Part shown: positions 1-12,700 of the stretch, piece after piece
How positions within the stretch are numbered: position 1 is the first letter of the stretch
How the letters are laid out: every line of letters begins with the position of its first letter
DNA from: Owenia fusiformis
Taxonomy: Eukaryota; Annelida; Polychaeta; Sabellida; Oweniidae
NCBI GenBank assembly: GCA_903813345.2
Contig: CAIIXF020000012.1
Span: forward strand, 22,394,184-22,458,183
DNA: 64,000 nt
Reading direction: 5' to 3'
The notes under the pieces: model-generated
What the model saw: only the letters and a program-made list of their open reading frames with translations
Database searches by the model: none
What the model was told of the DNA's origin: nothing
Translations under genes and position numbers: made by a program

Positions 1-142
1 ATAAAGCAAAACAAAAATGCCTCTCTGTCAGTGCATTGCTTCATTGTACAGAGTCCCTCCATTTAGCGGCGTTTGGGTCCCCAGCTGTGAGAAGCGCAGA
101 AATCACTAAAATAATATATTTATAATATATTTTATAATAATA
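1..142. other. Unassigned sequence left of the LINE
   Basis: No gene or repeat boundary is recognisable here. Positions 105-140 are a run of TA-rich sequence directly before the retrotransposon begins, which is a plausible insertion target. Confidence 0.4.
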
Positions 143-1575
143 TACTTGCCAGATGATTTAAATTCCCTTTGCTTTCTCTATGCTGATGATACATCACTTT
201 ATCATCCATACTCCAAAAATGATCCTAACTCCATTGACCTTTTACAAGATGATTTGAACAAACTTTCTGAATGGTCAAATACTTGGAAAATGGCATTTAA
301 AGCAGCAAAGAGTGCTGATCTCACTTTCAGACGACCAAGAAGTACTTTAAATAATATCCCTGATTTGACACTTAATGGTGAAACTCTGCCAAAAGTAAAT
401 AGTCACAAACATCTAGGTATGCACCTGGATGACATTCTAAATTTTGACGTGCACATTGAAAACTTATTGAATAAAGTTCAAAAAATGACAAGTCCACTTC
501 GTGCATTGAGCCATAAACTTAAAAGTAAACATCTTTCTAGGATAGCGGAATCATTTATACGGCCACATTTTGACTTTCATGACATTATTTATCATACTGG
601 TAACAAATTAACTCTTGACCGACTTGAGAGACTCCAGTACAGAATTGCATGCATTGTATCAGGGTGTTTACATGGCTCAAATACAAATTCGGTATTGAAA
701 TTACTAAATTGGGACAAACTTGTTGACCGCCGTAAATCACACATAGCAACGTTTATGTACAAATTATCTTTAGGTCAAATGCCATCTTATATATCAGAAA
801 TTTTTCAACAATATAGACCAACCAGATTACATATGCAACTTAGAAATCCAGTTGATTTTCACTTACCTACTAATATATCAGCTAAATTTAGAAATTCCTG
901 TATCTTTTCATGCATAAATATTTGGAATTCACTCCCACTTGAATTGAGATGTCAACCAACAATATCCACCTTTAAAAATCATGTCAAAAGAAACTTCTCA
1001 ACCCAACCAAAGATATTTACAAATTGTCAAAATATTGATATTGATAGATTTTATGAAATTAGTTTGAACAGGCTTAGAGTAGGATTTCTTTTAAAATCAC
1101 ATAAATATGCTCATAACTTTCCTGGAATTTTGGATGACCTCTGTCAATGTGGAAAACCACAAACTACTGAACACTTTTTCCTTCACTGCAACCTACATAT
1201 CAATGAAAGACTAACTCTACTTGCAAAACTTTCAGAGCTAAATGCAATTGAAATTTTTCTAGATTCAAATGTTCGAAACAAAATTGAATTTCTACTAAAT
1301 GGAAATGACGAACTAAATATTGAAGAAAACCAAGCTGTGCTGCAGATTACTGCCAATTTTGTATTCAGCTGTAAATAACTATTTAATTTGTTTTCTGCTT
1401 ATTGCCTAAACACCCCAGACAGAAAACCTGACACCACCCTTTAGTTTTTGTTTTTTTTTATAATTTTACTATGTTTGTTAAATAAAAACTGCCACCAATG
1501 TTTTTCAACTTCGGCAGTCATTACATGTGTAATTTGTATGTACTAGAATCGAATAAAGAAGAATAAAAAAAAAAT
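143..1575 (+). mobile_element. 5'-truncated non-LTR retrotransposon (LINE), 3' end
   Basis: The sequence begins abruptly inside a reverse transcriptase, just before the catalytic motif FLYADDTSLY, and runs to an A-rich tail. The tail has overlapping AATAAA-type motifs (about 1552-1570) followed by poly(A) and a TA run. A truncated 5' end plus an intact A-rich 3' end is the usual product of target-primed reverse transcription. The C-terminal part has the IWNSLPLEL-type motif and a Cys/His cluster typical of CR1/L2/Jockey-like ORF2 proteins. The exact clade is not certain. Confidence 0.88.
146..1378 (+). pseudogene. LINE ORF2 C-terminal fragment (reverse transcriptase thumb to Cys/His tail)
   Basis: About 410 codons are open without a stop. 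The fragment starts at the reverse transcriptase palm motif C (YADD, residues about 12-15 of the open frame). It continues through the thumb region (KHLGMHLDD, about residue 88) and ends with a zinc-binding-like pattern C-x-C...H...C around CQCGKP...EHFFLHC. The endonuclease and palm motifs A and B are missing, so this copy cannot be autonomous. The preserved reading frame suggests a fairly young insertion. The ATG at 146 is only an internal methionine. Confidence 0.85.
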
Positions 1576-2048
1576 ATATATATATATTTTCAATGAAACT
1601 TTTTGCAGGGGTCAAATTGGCAAAGCATCAATTTCAATCTGTAAAGTCAAGGTGTCACATTGACAACCACAGGAGGAGTGATCTTGGATGCAGTGATCGT
1701 TGATATAGGTTTAATGCACTACGGTTATATGAAATGCTGCATTCGGATTGGCTGGAATCGAACACACCTTGCCAAACTACATGTACATGTGTGAATAGAG
1801 TATACTGTATCTGCATATCTCTACATATCTGTACAGCCAAATATTGCTGCACGGCAACATCCAAGGAAAAAATAGTTGACAATCCTGAATTGTGTATATG
1901 TTTTTTCTCTTCAAACATTAATAAAAGCAGAATCAGATCTAGCAAGATCCAGATGAGTACTCTTGACAAAAGTTGTTTCAATTTTAGAAAACTTTTTGCA
2001 TATAATATCATTCCTTGTTATGCCTATTTTTGAAAAATACCTAAAGTA

Positions 2049-3043
2049 CGAGGGTTGATCCAAAAGTTCCGAACTGTTTGCTCTAAAAATCGTAATACTT
2101 TATGAATATTGTTCATATTTGGCCACAACCACCCGGCCACATATAGTAGTTTCATTTTGTGTAAAAAATAAACAATAAATCTGACCAGCAACATAGGTAT
2201 CTGGTTACCATAGCAACATGACAACAGGGTAGGTGGAGCAAGAGTACGACACAGTTATCCTGTTTCCCCGTCAATGGAGCTTATTATCTAAAGGTCAGTT
2301 ACACTAAACCTTATCACTCATTTATAAAGTTCTAAACTAGATTACTTTTATGAGGTATGTTGTTGTATTTTGAGTTAATCAATTAGGTATGACACTTACT
2401 CAGTTTAAAAACGTGTTCCGGGTGCTGAAGTAAGATCTCCTTAGGAAATTTTACTTTTACCATGATAATGCCCAAGCCCACAGAGCCAATGTTACAATGG
2501 AGGCAATACATGAGTGCTCGAAGGCCCAACTACAGCCCCATCCGCCATATTCTCCTGATATGGCACCATGTGACTTTCATCATGTTTTCAGAGACCAAGA
2601 AACCACTGCGTGGTATCCATTTCTATGACGAAGCTGACCTTATCCAGGCATTTATACTAATAGGGTTTATCCTTCAGCTAATGGTGAAATCACCATATAT
2701 TTCAAGACTTGTTGAAACGCTGTAAGAAATGTGTAGCACATGGTGGTGACTATTTTGAAGGCGAATGAACTTATAAACTATAATTACCTATTGTATGAGA
2801 TTTTATGGGGGTGAAACTCCACGAATTGAAATGATCTGAAATAGATCTTCAATTGCTGTAATTCGGAATAAAGTTTGATTTATTCCAGCTCCACCTACCC
2901 TTTGTTGCTGGTCAGATTTATTGTTTATTTTTACACAAAATGAAACTACTATATATGGGGTGGTTGTGGCCAAATATGAACAATATTCATAAAATATTAA
3001 GATTTTTAGAGCAAACGGTTCGGAACTTTTGGATCAACCCTCG
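2049..3043 (+). mobile_element. Mariner-like DNA transposon, internally decayed
   Basis: Terminal inverted repeats of roughly 180 bp start CGAGGGTTGATCC and are flanked by TA on both sides (2047-2048, 3044-3045), the target duplication of the Tc1/mariner superfamily. Plus-strand translation at about 2455-2590 gives the transposase catalytic region, with HDNAQAH followed by HPPYSPDMAPCDF, so the second and third catalytic aspartates are visible (about 35 residues between). Stops and frame breaks follow and the N-terminal half is missing. A related short copy lies at about 47105-47578. Confidence 0.85.
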
Positions 3044-3481
3044 TATATCAATGGCGTGGCGTCATATACGCATATAACGCCATGGCGTACACTCAAAATT
3101 TAGAGAAAAGTTGATTAGTATACTGAATTCCCCCACACTTTAAAAATACTGGATATGCTGGTAATATGGCCAATAATTTACATCTTAATAGTCCATGGAT
3201 ATTAGTCGGAATTTCGTAAAAAAGGCCTCAGAATTCTTCAAATGCAATCTCAATTTCAAATTTTCTTTGGGGAGAACCCCCCAACCCCCCTTCGCTTCGC
3301 TCACTCGTGGCGTACACTCACAAAATACCCACGCTACACCACTGTATATGACTTACATCTGTCCCAGGGGGAGAAACTGAGAAAGTGAAGGTGTAATCCT
3401 GTTTGATTCCCTTTTATCAGGTCATTGCCTATCCATGGACTTCTAATCACTGGAAAATTCAAATTGACGGTGAAAGTTAAC
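3044..3481. other. No gene; short dispersed-repeat motif
   Basis: No coding signal is seen. The segment GGGGAGAACCCCCC followed by CTTCGCTTCGCTCACTC (about 3270-3308) resembles a repeat motif common in marine invertebrate genomes. GGCGTACACTCA occurs on both sides of it (about 3084 and 3310), so a small repeat unit may be present. Confidence 0.35.
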
Positions 3482-3792
3482 TTAGTGCCGCATGATATCG
3501 TTGGCATATAAAATATGAAGGGAGCAAGGTCGTTCCTCTTGGGATGATATCATTCCCTCAACATAGTCAATGTTCTCCTGTGTACAGACACTTCTTGGTC
3601 TACCACTCCCTGGCTTTCTATCAGTGCATCCCTTTGTCTCTAGCCTTTTGATGATTCTATTAATTGAATTCCTATTCCACTTCTTCCCTGGAAATTCCAG
3701 AGCAATCTTTGCTCCCTTAGTTCCATCCCTTTTCAATGAAACATGCCTCAATTATTGACTTATCAGCTTATCAGTCTTGCTGAACACCATGA
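3482..3792 (-). pseudogene. Mariner-like transposase, orphan N-terminal DNA-binding fragment
   Basis: The minus-strand translation starts near 3792 with MVFSKTDKLISQ, meets one stop, then continues with sequence that includes KGAKIALEFPGKKW, the motif RKPGSGRPRSV and ENIDYVEGMISSQEE. This order (helix-turn-helix, GSGRPR hook, second helix-turn-helix) is the N-terminus of IS630/Tc1/mariner transposases. No catalytic domain follows and no terminal inverted repeats are seen nearby, so it is a dead fragment. It is not part of the 2049-3043 element, which keeps only a C-terminus on the other strand. Confidence 0.72.
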
Positions 3793-4325
3793 TGGCAACT
3801 TGACAGTAATCTTTGGAAGACTATTAAAAGTGAATGTAATATGAATAACTTTTAGCAAAGACTACAATGTAGCTACATTGCACTTTTTGACCTGATCTGC
3901 AGTACAGTATTGCAAGACAGTACACCAATGGACTTTCAGGAATGTATATTTTGACTGGGCAATGTCTACAATGTAGCTAGACAACATATACTAGATATAG
4001 TAACTGTTTTTTTTCTAATCCAAGAAGACATTTACAACTCAACACCTGGTTGACAAGTGTCAGATGAAAGTTCCCAGATAAGACGTCATAACTTTATAGC
4101 CCGGTATTTCATTTTTGGACCATACTTTTTATTGTTAACGTTATGTTGTTAATACTAAAGGTACTGCATTAAAACTTTCAGGTCTTAGAGGCAATAGGAT
4201 GAAGTTATAATACTGAAAGTTTCACTTATATACTATTTATAGTTTCTGAGATATTAACTCTCAAAGTTCGTGACGTTTTTTTATCCACCCGATACATGTT
4301 CCATTTTTGCGGGAAGCATTCCTTT
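3793..4325. other. Intergenic, nothing recognised
   Basis: AT-rich sequence with many stops in all frames. Short ACAATGTAGCTA repeats occur near 3864 and 3967. No gene or element ends were identified. Confidence 0.4.
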
Positions 4326-4615
4326 TTATGTCACCAAAAAAGTGGTGACATATTGTGGCAATTAAGTTGTCCAGAAGTTGTAAGAAGTTCAAATCTGACT
4401 TTAGATTTGACATTTGACCCTCAATGATCTTCTCAAGGTCAAAAAGGTGTTTTTCCTTTTTCAAAATCGTCTACAAGTTATCAGAAGTTCAAATGTGACT
4501 TTAGATTTGAGATTTGACCTTTAATGACCTTCTCAAGGTCAAAAGAGGTCAAAAGATATTTTTCAACTTGCTTCAAATTGCCCAATTTTTTCAAAATTAT
4601 CTACAAGTTCCGGCT
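4326..4615 (-). mobile_element. Fragment of a hairpin-ended tandem-core element (same family as 22696-24428)
   Basis: Read on the minus strand, this is about two core units of the ~140-bp repeat that forms the array at 22.7-24.2 kb (AAGGTCA-rich, with the CAATTTGAAGCAAGTTG-type segment). It ends in the same terminal hairpin, here GTCACCAC with its complement at 4328-4351. The GC-rich tract before the hairpin is reduced, and the 5' end is missing. Confidence 0.7.
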
Positions 4616-5079
4616 TAAAAACAGTTAAGATCTGCACTTTTAACCCAAACCGTTTATGTAACTTAAGTGAGGACTTAAATCGACGATTCTGTTGTCTTCT
4701 GAGCTATTTGATCGCAAACATGTACATTTTCTAAAACATATGATGCTGATACACGTTTGTGAGAAAAAAAGTCGTTGGGATTCTGCCTACAACGCGTGAA
4801 ATAAGGAAAAAAGAAAAATCGTACCTTCGACGTTCCGACATTTTGTTACCAAAACGAACCGTTTCGGTAACCAGCGTAATCGAGCGGATCACCAGTGAAA
4901 TGGCTTTCAAACATGCTTGATTTTAACTTAAGTTTGAAGATAAGTTTCAAAGTTCTGGATTATGGTAAGCCATGCCCTCTCCATCTCTATCCTTCTGGAG
5001 CTGCGATGCAACAGAGAGAGAGAGATGCTATGAGTATCAGAATGGATTACAGCTACAATTACACTCCCCTCCATAAAAG

Positions 5080-5905
5080 TTTGGCAACCTAAGCTCCCCC
5101 GTTGAACTACGTGTTAAAGCCTCTTTACCTTTGAATTTTTATTTACGTAACCTGCGATAAAAATACTTATACTGTTAATGGAAACGTAATTTGACTTTCT
5201 TTCCAACACCTCAATTTTTTCCTCAATTACAATAGGTCAAAAATTGATGATAAATTTAATGAACTTTTGAAAATCTACATTCCCATGTTAACCAATGGGA
5301 AATGATAGGTTTGCCGCAAGTCATATGACAGAATATCCATCACTCCGAGTCCTTGTAAAAATACGAGTTAGGCAGGCAATTTAATTTGCTAACTTTGTCA
5401 AGAATCGATACGTTTCTTCAGGATTTACAAAGGGCTTTAAATTTAAAGTCAAAATTGTTTTTCAAGAAACCTCTCCCATTGAAATAACACATGAGGCGAA
5501 AAACGATTTTCAAAAATGACTTTGAAGCTCTGTAACTTTAGTACTCATCAAGAAAACTAAATACTTAGTGTACAAAAAATTAGACAATTCAATTTTCTAT
5601 ATTAAATATTTTTTTGCTGAAACTTTTACTGAATAGATTTCCTGATTTCTGATATGCCCCGAACCCACCATTTCCCATTGGTTTACATGGGAATGACGAT
5701 TTTCAAAAATTCATCAAATTTATCATCAATTTTCCACCTATAGTAATTGAGGAAAAAATTGGGAACGTTTGGAGGTATTGGAAATAAGGTTACGCTACGT
5801 TTGCAATAGTATTTGCATCGCAGGTTAAGTAAATGAAAATTCAAACGTAAAATTAAGATGAAAAGATGCTCCTATACTTAGCATTATTAGGGAAAGTAAT
5901 TTGTA
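5080..5905. mobile_element. Foldback element with ~200-bp diverged inverted arms
   Basis: The left arm (about 5130-5330) and right arm (about 5640-5860) are inverted copies. Shared landmarks are CATTTCCCATTGGTTTACATG with TTAACCAATGGGAAATG, ATTGATGATAAATTT with its complement, and AACCTGCGAT with its complement. Identity looks like about 75-80 percent by eye. The 300-bp centre has no coding signal. The target duplication was not resolved, so the class is open. Confidence 0.65.
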
Positions 5906-6595
5906 ACCATGTGTGTGCTAACAGTATGGCCCGGGCAGTATGGGCACAAACAGTATTGTTGAATCATTCAGGGATAAGCAAATCATAATATGAATGTATA
6001 ATATGCATTTTTCTCCGTGCACTGTCACATAAAGCTGTCCCAGGCAACCCCATCGCGTTGTGTCTAATATTACCCAATGAATGTAAAGCCAACATAGCGT
6101 ACATGATGATGTTTGAAAATGTAAAACACAGCAAAGCACATTTAGTAACTAAGATAAGTAAAACACTATAACTCAGCCACTTACTTTCTACTACTTTTTC
6201 AGTTGTAGCAAAAATCGTAAGATAACACATAAGTTGGCCACTATTTTCAAAATGGTCGTTCTGTGTCCAAATTGTCATAACAAACGGCAATTACTAAGTA
6301 TGGTTCTAAGTAGCCACATATAACATTTCATTATTCCATTATTGAAAATGGCCGCCTACGACAGTGTGCCATGTTTATGACTATTCACTTATGAAATATG
6401 AACAAATCCCTTTATTAGTTTTTTATTTATATACTGAGTAAGAAGAAGTTAAATAACACACATAAAAACGGTGGTCATTTTCAAAATGTCCGCCTACTAG
6501 CCAGTGCCATAAAACAGTGTGCCATGCTCGAGTAGGCCTATTTACCCATCAAATTTGAACAAAATCACTCTACTTCTTTTCAAGTTAAAGCAAAA
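5906..6595. repeat. Diffuse ~150-170-bp repeat, about 2.5 copies
   Basis: The segment containing ATTTTCAAAATGG(T/C)CG, CAGTGTGCCATG and GCAAAAATC(G/A)TA recurs at about 6195-6260, 6345-6420 and 6470-6600. The copies are diverged and no open frame spans them. Confidence 0.45.
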
Positions 6596-6963
6596 ATCAT
6601 ATAATATGAGGTTATGTAATGGTTGATTCCGTATATCGTGTTTATACTCAAGTGAGTATGATATATTCACGAGTGACTGAAGGAAACGAGTGAATATATC
6701 ATACTCACGAGAGTATAACGATATACAGAATCAACCATTATATGATCTTATTATCCCACCCTAATCTTTAATCAATAAAAGGTTAATCTAAATTCAGCAG
6801 TTGTATATCAAGTCGAAGAGTTGTATACGCTGCCCAGGTGTTGTATACGCTATCCAGGAGTTGTATATCGTTCTCAAGAGTTGTATACGATGAGTGTTGG
6901 TTTTATATTGCAGTTATACAATGCTATTATACAATCATATAAAGCACTTAGGGTGGGATAATA
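6596..6963. mobile_element. Double foldback: ~135-bp palindrome plus element ending in TTATTATCCCACCCTAA
   Basis: Positions 6612-6748 form a near-perfect hairpin (AATGGTTGATTC, GTATATCG and GAGTATGATATATTCAC, each with its complement). The next part, 6749-6963, is bounded by TTATTATCCCACCCTAA and its inverted copy TTAGGGTGGGATAATA. Inside it, five copies of GTTGTATA(C/T), each about 20-23 bp apart, lie at about 6800-6890; the palindromic GTATAC occurs in three of them. No coding capacity. Confidence 0.65.
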
Positions 6964-7002
6964 GGGTGTAAAGGCTGCCACTTTTCAAGATAGCGTTCTC
7001 TA

Positions 7003-7951
7003 CAGTGGGTCTCAAAAAATGTTACGCTCAATTTCAATATCGTTCATGATTTTGACTTTTCCCCGAAAATATACTTAGATACCAAAATACCAGTCTTTCT
7101 TGAACAAATCCACACCATCAGATTCAAAATCCGTCCATGATTGACTGCACAGCAAAGATTTTATAGACGCATGTGAAATCTGATTTCCGCCAATTTCTCA
7201 GTGGTTAGTGGACATGTAGTGATCAATTCTTTTTTGGTGTGAATGCTGTGGTTAGTGATACCTTGATACAATCAATGATCCAGTTGTGTCTTTCCTGGAT
7301 AGAATTCCAGGATTTCATTGTCAGAGTGATCAATTGTGTTACGTATGATATGGCAACAGGATGGTGCAAAGGCGTTTGGCAGAACTCTTTGAAAATCAGA
7401 AGATAGCATTTAATTGAATATTACCCAATGAATTGACACCCAGGGTCATCCAACTTTACACCCTTGATTTTTGAAGGGCCTCTGAGAGGGCTTGACAGCA
7501 TCACAAACTGACCTAAATGAACTTCTGCAAAAATAATTGATGGAATCACTGTGATATTACAATGCATGTGCGCATAGGAAAGGGTACCTCAGATTTGTGT
7601 TGGAGAACGTGTTGACGGGACCACATGTTGATGTGGATGAACCCAATGATCATATGTAAGACAAATAGGCTCAGTTAAAGGTAAAGCTTTAACTCAGAAG
7701 AAAGTTAAATGTTAAAGTAACTGTTCCCCTTTGTCATTGTCATTTTGGTCCATCCAATCACTTAGAAGTTGGCGCAAGTCAGATTTTACCATGGAACACT
7801 AAAAGCCGTCCTGTGCAGCCGATCAAGGACAGATTTCAAATCTGATGGTGAGAAAGATTTGTCTTTTAGTATCCAAAATATGTTTTAGTGAAAAGTCAAA
7901 ATTATGAAAGATTGAACTTTTTGTAAGTGTTACATTTTTTGAGACACACTG
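7003..7951 (+). mobile_element. Tc1/mariner-superfamily relic with ~220-bp terminal inverted repeats
   Basis: Both ends carry CAGTG(G/T)GTCTCAAAAAATG and are flanked by TA. Homology between the ends continues about 220 bp inward (ATTTTGACTTTTC, CACCATCAGATT, CTGCACAG and their complements). The plus-strand interior at about 7350-7600 shows decayed transposase-like sequence with stops. An HPGSSNFTP-like stretch and a downstream LNELLQK-like stretch fit the catalytic C-terminus of this superfamily. No intact ORF. Confidence 0.75.
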
Positions 7952-9407
7952 TACATGTATATCCCTCCAAACTTCATTCGATGGGATAATAAAAACTGAA
8001 TATTAAAGGTGCAACAATTAGTGCAGAGGGGCCATTCAACGATCATGGACCAGTGCCAAAATATATTTAAGTTTGGATATTTCATCAAGACTAACATCTA
8101 TTTTTATTATCTACAAAGAAACCCCCTAGATAAACATTATTTCAGCTGATATTCCTCTTGAAACATGGTGGATCTTAAAAATATAAAAGTGGATTTCCCC
8201 TTTTTCAAGCTTTGAACTGAATTTACACTTCTTAAGGCTGAAATTGATAGTTTATCCATACATTTTAAGAAAATAGGTATGTCAAAGAAGATGTTAAGCC
8301 AAATGTTGCCTTGATAGCTCAGAATTTTTTTTGATTTTCCTATTTTCTCCCTACAGGCCTTGTTGCCCCTTTAAGTATAAGGCACTAACAATGGAAAATA
8401 TTGTTTAAGCTTTTTTATTGCTTTATTGACATTTAGTAAATGTATACAGTATACTTTTTTAGTATGAATGTATGATTCCATTATGTACAGATTACAGATA
8501 TTTTAAATAATAAATATTTTATGATACTGTGAACTATACCGTTTAACCTTTGTGCAATTTTTGAAGATGCTCCGATGTAGCACTGTGGGGAGTTATTGTA
8601 GATATAGGTCTTATAAGTCACAGTTTGTATTGTATATGTAAAGGGCAACAGTTTATTGGGTGCGGATTATTATCAACGCTTTCAAACACTTGGTCCTGTG
8701 TAGTTTCATTTTTGAATGTAGAATTGTAGAATCATTTTGAATTTTGTTGCAATATATTGTTGTTGAACGTTGTGTTGACTCTTTAGATGCTTCCTACATG
8801 TAAATGCTTGTTCGTTTGGTACTTTCATTTTATTAAGATATACGAATTGTTTTCGATTTGTTGAACAAATAGCTGGGGATCCTTTTGCATGTTGGGGTAT
8901 CCCAGGAAATATTGAGAATACTTATAGCATTCCTAACAGTAACTTATGAAGCGTTTGATTACGTCATCATTGACTGTGCAACTATATATGCCCATATGTG
9001 TGATATTATCATAAACATGCAATAAATGATTGCAAAATCTCTCTAATGTGACATATTTCATTTATTTCAAGCTGTGTAATATTTTGTTGAAGTAAATCAT
9101 TCTTTGGACCATGGACTTCTAATCATTATTTGAAGTCCATGTTTGGACCACTTTGTATTGTATGCTCTTATTTTGACTGTATTTTGTTGTATGCTTTGTT
9201 CCATTTGATGTCATCTTTGTCAAAATATATTGCCCGTTGTTGTTGGGTTCTCTTGTAAAATGTTTCTCGAGTTGTTTAAACTCATGGAGAGGGCATGGAG
9301 AGATCCATTAGCACTATTTATCATAATGGATAAAGGAACTCATTCCAAGGGGTCTCATCCTTGACATATCCAAATCTATAGACAGAAGAAAAAACATTTG
9401 TAGTCAT
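7952..9407 (-). other. Downstream flank and probable 3' UTR of the TRPV-like gene
   Basis: AT-rich sequence without ORFs. Read on the minus strand it directly follows the channel stop codon (9408-9410). AATAAA hexamers on that strand include 9061-9066, with further candidates near 8653 and 8437; the real cleavage site cannot be chosen from sequence alone. No other gene or element was recognised. Confidence 0.45.
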
Positions 9408-9780
9408 TTAAAATTTAGTATTTTCCAGGTCTGTTTGTTGCCCAGTGTCCTCTTGAATCGATGCCATATTGACAGTTACTGCATCCACTGCAGCGACCGG
9501 TTCTTTTTCCACATCATTTGGATGTGATTCCACATCATGCCCATCCACTGCAATGTCAGCAACGTCAACAGAAGGTTTATCATATGACTCTGATACCAAC
9601 CTCACCCCAGTATCAGCTTCTTTCTGTTTGTTTTGGGGATGGCGATTGGAACTTGTGCCTTTTCCATTAGAATTCACCCAGGGGTTCTTTTTATGTTTTC
9701 TTGTGTCAACTTCACGTATCAAAGTAGATGGATTCCTGATTAATTGTATTTTGCGAATTGTGGAGGATTTTTTGATGATT
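9408..9780 (-). CDS. TRPV-like exon 15 (distal C-tail and stop)
   Basis: 123 residues plus TAA at 9410-9408. It follows a 12.3-kb intron. The start [16 protein letters not shown] continues the basic TRPV segment after WFLRV/SYFK. The rest is polar, with basic runs (RKHKKN) followed by an acidic half rich in Asp, Glu and Val, ending DLENTKF. Phase (1 base completes Lys) and the acceptor TTTTAG fit. Homology is weak because TRPV tails diverge, so this exon is supported mainly by phase, position and an open frame. Confidence 0.75.
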
Positions 9781-12700
9781 CTAAAACAGAAAAACAATCT
9801 CTTTATAATACATACATGTTTATTCTCTTCAATTTTTTTTCTGGAAATGTGAAGGTATTGAGTTATATATCAAATACGTGTGCATCATTTAAAGTCATGT
9901 AAAGCTTTCGTTTCCAAATAAATTAGCATTAGAGGCTGACAATAAATACTGAGAAACAGGAAAACAAAATAAAACAGTCAGTTGAATCTTTTGTGCGAAT
10001 ATCAACCCAAGAAAGAGATTACTCACGTAAAAACAGCATGAGAAGTTGAGACATCTGTTTTGATTCACAGGAACTGTTTAACTAATACAGGGTGTTCCAA
10101 AAGTAACAGGTTTGGTGCTGGTATTTTGTCATTCAATGTTAGATATCACATTTTCATGGAAAAGTTGCCCCGGGTATTGTGATATCATGTTACTATAGTA
10201 ACCATAACTCTACTCACATTTTATCATTTTTTGTGACAATTTTACAGTTTTAGTTGCAATACCTCAGAGTACATGTTGTGAAAATTTGAAGACATTAGGT
10301 GCAGAATTGACAAAATACATGTACCAGCCCCAGTCCTGTTCACTGTATAAAATAACGAATATTGCTTGCAAATAACGAGCAATTCTAGTGTTTATTTGCT
10401 TGGAATTGCATGTTATAACCAGTAATCATCACTGACAGAACGCAGACAATAACTGCATATATGGAACACAAATATATGCAGCTGCATATAACAAACATCC
10501 ACAGAGAATACTGACTGAATATACGGGTACTGTCACTGAGTATATTTGCTTATATTCAGACATACTTTGCATATTTGCTGTTTACTTGTGATTATATGCA
10601 GCGCAGAAACTGCATATACCTGCTTATTTGGGAGAGACAAATATAAGCTGTTGAGTATACTATATATATAGAAATTGACACTGGTTATATTTGCATATGA
10701 TCTGCATATATGCCATTTTTCATGAGTATCCCTGCATATTTTGAGATAAGTGATATGCAGCATGTGATTATATTGAGACATGTACGAGAATATAAACTAA
10801 CTACATTAGCATATATGGAGTCAAGATCGGTATATTTGACATTCCTTTAAGATCATATGCAGCACAAGATCTGCATATTTCTGCTTATTTAGGAGGACTG
10901 GTAGACGCTGTTTTGTGAATTGGGCATCGACCCAGGCATAAACGGGAGTTAAAACTGAATATACACGTTAACACAAGTTAGAAAAAATTGCACACAAACA
11001 GCTTTTACGTTTTTTTTATAATTTAATTTAAATTTCTTAAATACATCGGGAAACGAAAATCATTTCCTAAAACAAGGATATGATGTTCAATACTAAAAAA
11101 TATGATGAAACATTTTGATGGATATAAATAGGATTATTATGTTTTGGCCAAACCTGTATACTGCTAAACAAATATATTTACATTGCATTGTACACGATGT
11201 AACATTATATTTCTATCTTTAAAATGGTGCGAACTTATGCTCCAAATCAATGTATGCATATTGCTCGATCTTGAAAACTTTGTTTTTGTAGTTAGATATG
11301 GCCTGTCTTTCGGTAGAGAAATTCTCGTACGATACCGAATTCTGCTTTCCCCATTCAAACTCCTTTCTTCTACAAGTTTCTCAATATCTATGTCAATTCA
11401 GCGATCACATGATTTCTATTTTGCGAGAAATCTGTCACTGCATACAAATACACTTCTCTGGAGACACTGCTCTGAAAATACATAGACACTACTGTGTATT
11501 TTAATCAATGATACAAAGACACCAGTTTATAGCATACTGTTCAGCCATACAGTATAATGGACCTTCCAAGACAATCAATTAATTAGATTATCAAGATCAA
11601 TGCCAAGTCTTATATTTACAACAATTTGCCAAGTGTCTTTATTGTGTTTTTATTCATCGAACCTACTTATATCAAAACTCAATCATCTATCCATTAAGAG
11701 AAATAAAAAGCAAGCTAAACTTTCACTTACGAGAGGCTTCGTCGTGTTCCTGGGTCTGGCGTGGAGCAAACGACTGTCTGGCTAAATTGCGCCAATGTGT
11801 AGACATTCTCACCGTATGGCTTTATATTTATTGACTACTCGTAGAGCAAGCAAAGCAAGGCAAAATGACAACCACATTTGTGCGTGCCACGTACGATCAT
11901 TACTTGTGCATCATAGCTCGGAGACATGCAGCTTGCTCAATATCCACCCTCCCCTCATCTTCAGTTATTCAATAACAATAGATATTGTTAAAACATGAAA
12001 GACTAAAGTCTGCAATATTTTGCTGCTATATTGAACAAGCATAATGCTGTATTGATGAACCCATGATTTGACATCTCTAATAAGTAATCTAAACATAAAC
12101 AGTGCTAATTACCTGACACAATTGTGGCCGGATGTTTGGAGAAGCATTCGTGATTTGTATAGAATTACTTTTTCATTCTTGGCATTCAAAATACAAACTA
12201 ATAATTCACTTTTTTATGTATTCAGTTTTAATTTCAAAAAATAAGCTGATTCATAGGATTAAATCTGAATGACATTCTGGTGATTTAAGAATTGTATTAA
12301 TCTTGGACCCCCTCCCGACATAATATCTCTTTAATAATCTGCAATCAAGAAATTGATAGACATAATTTAATCAGATAAATGGCTTATTTAGTTGTTAAGA
12401 TTACTGATAAAGTGTTTGTTGGAACCCTTATTTAATATTTGTGTAAGATATATATCTTATCTATATAGGGATTCAGCAAGGGATTATTGGGTCAAATGTA
12501 TTTTCCTCGCTAATGCCTATGTCACATTTGCTGCGATTGAGTATTTTGTTCCAAACTGAAATATGTGTTGCTATCAAATGTTTCGAAAGCCATTTACCAT
12601 GATTTAAACAAAACATCATTAAAGCTCTTTTTCAGACATTCAATCAATTTAAATCAATCAAGTTTAAATGCGATCTCGCATATATTGCATTACATGTATT

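Noticed and set aside
5918-6290. Minus-strand ORFs of 73 and 108 codons
   Set aside because: Overlapping frames in a diffuse repeat, no domain or codon signal.
9469-9852. 127-codon plus-strand ORF
   Set aside because: Complement of channel exon 15; the minus strand fits phase and gene context.
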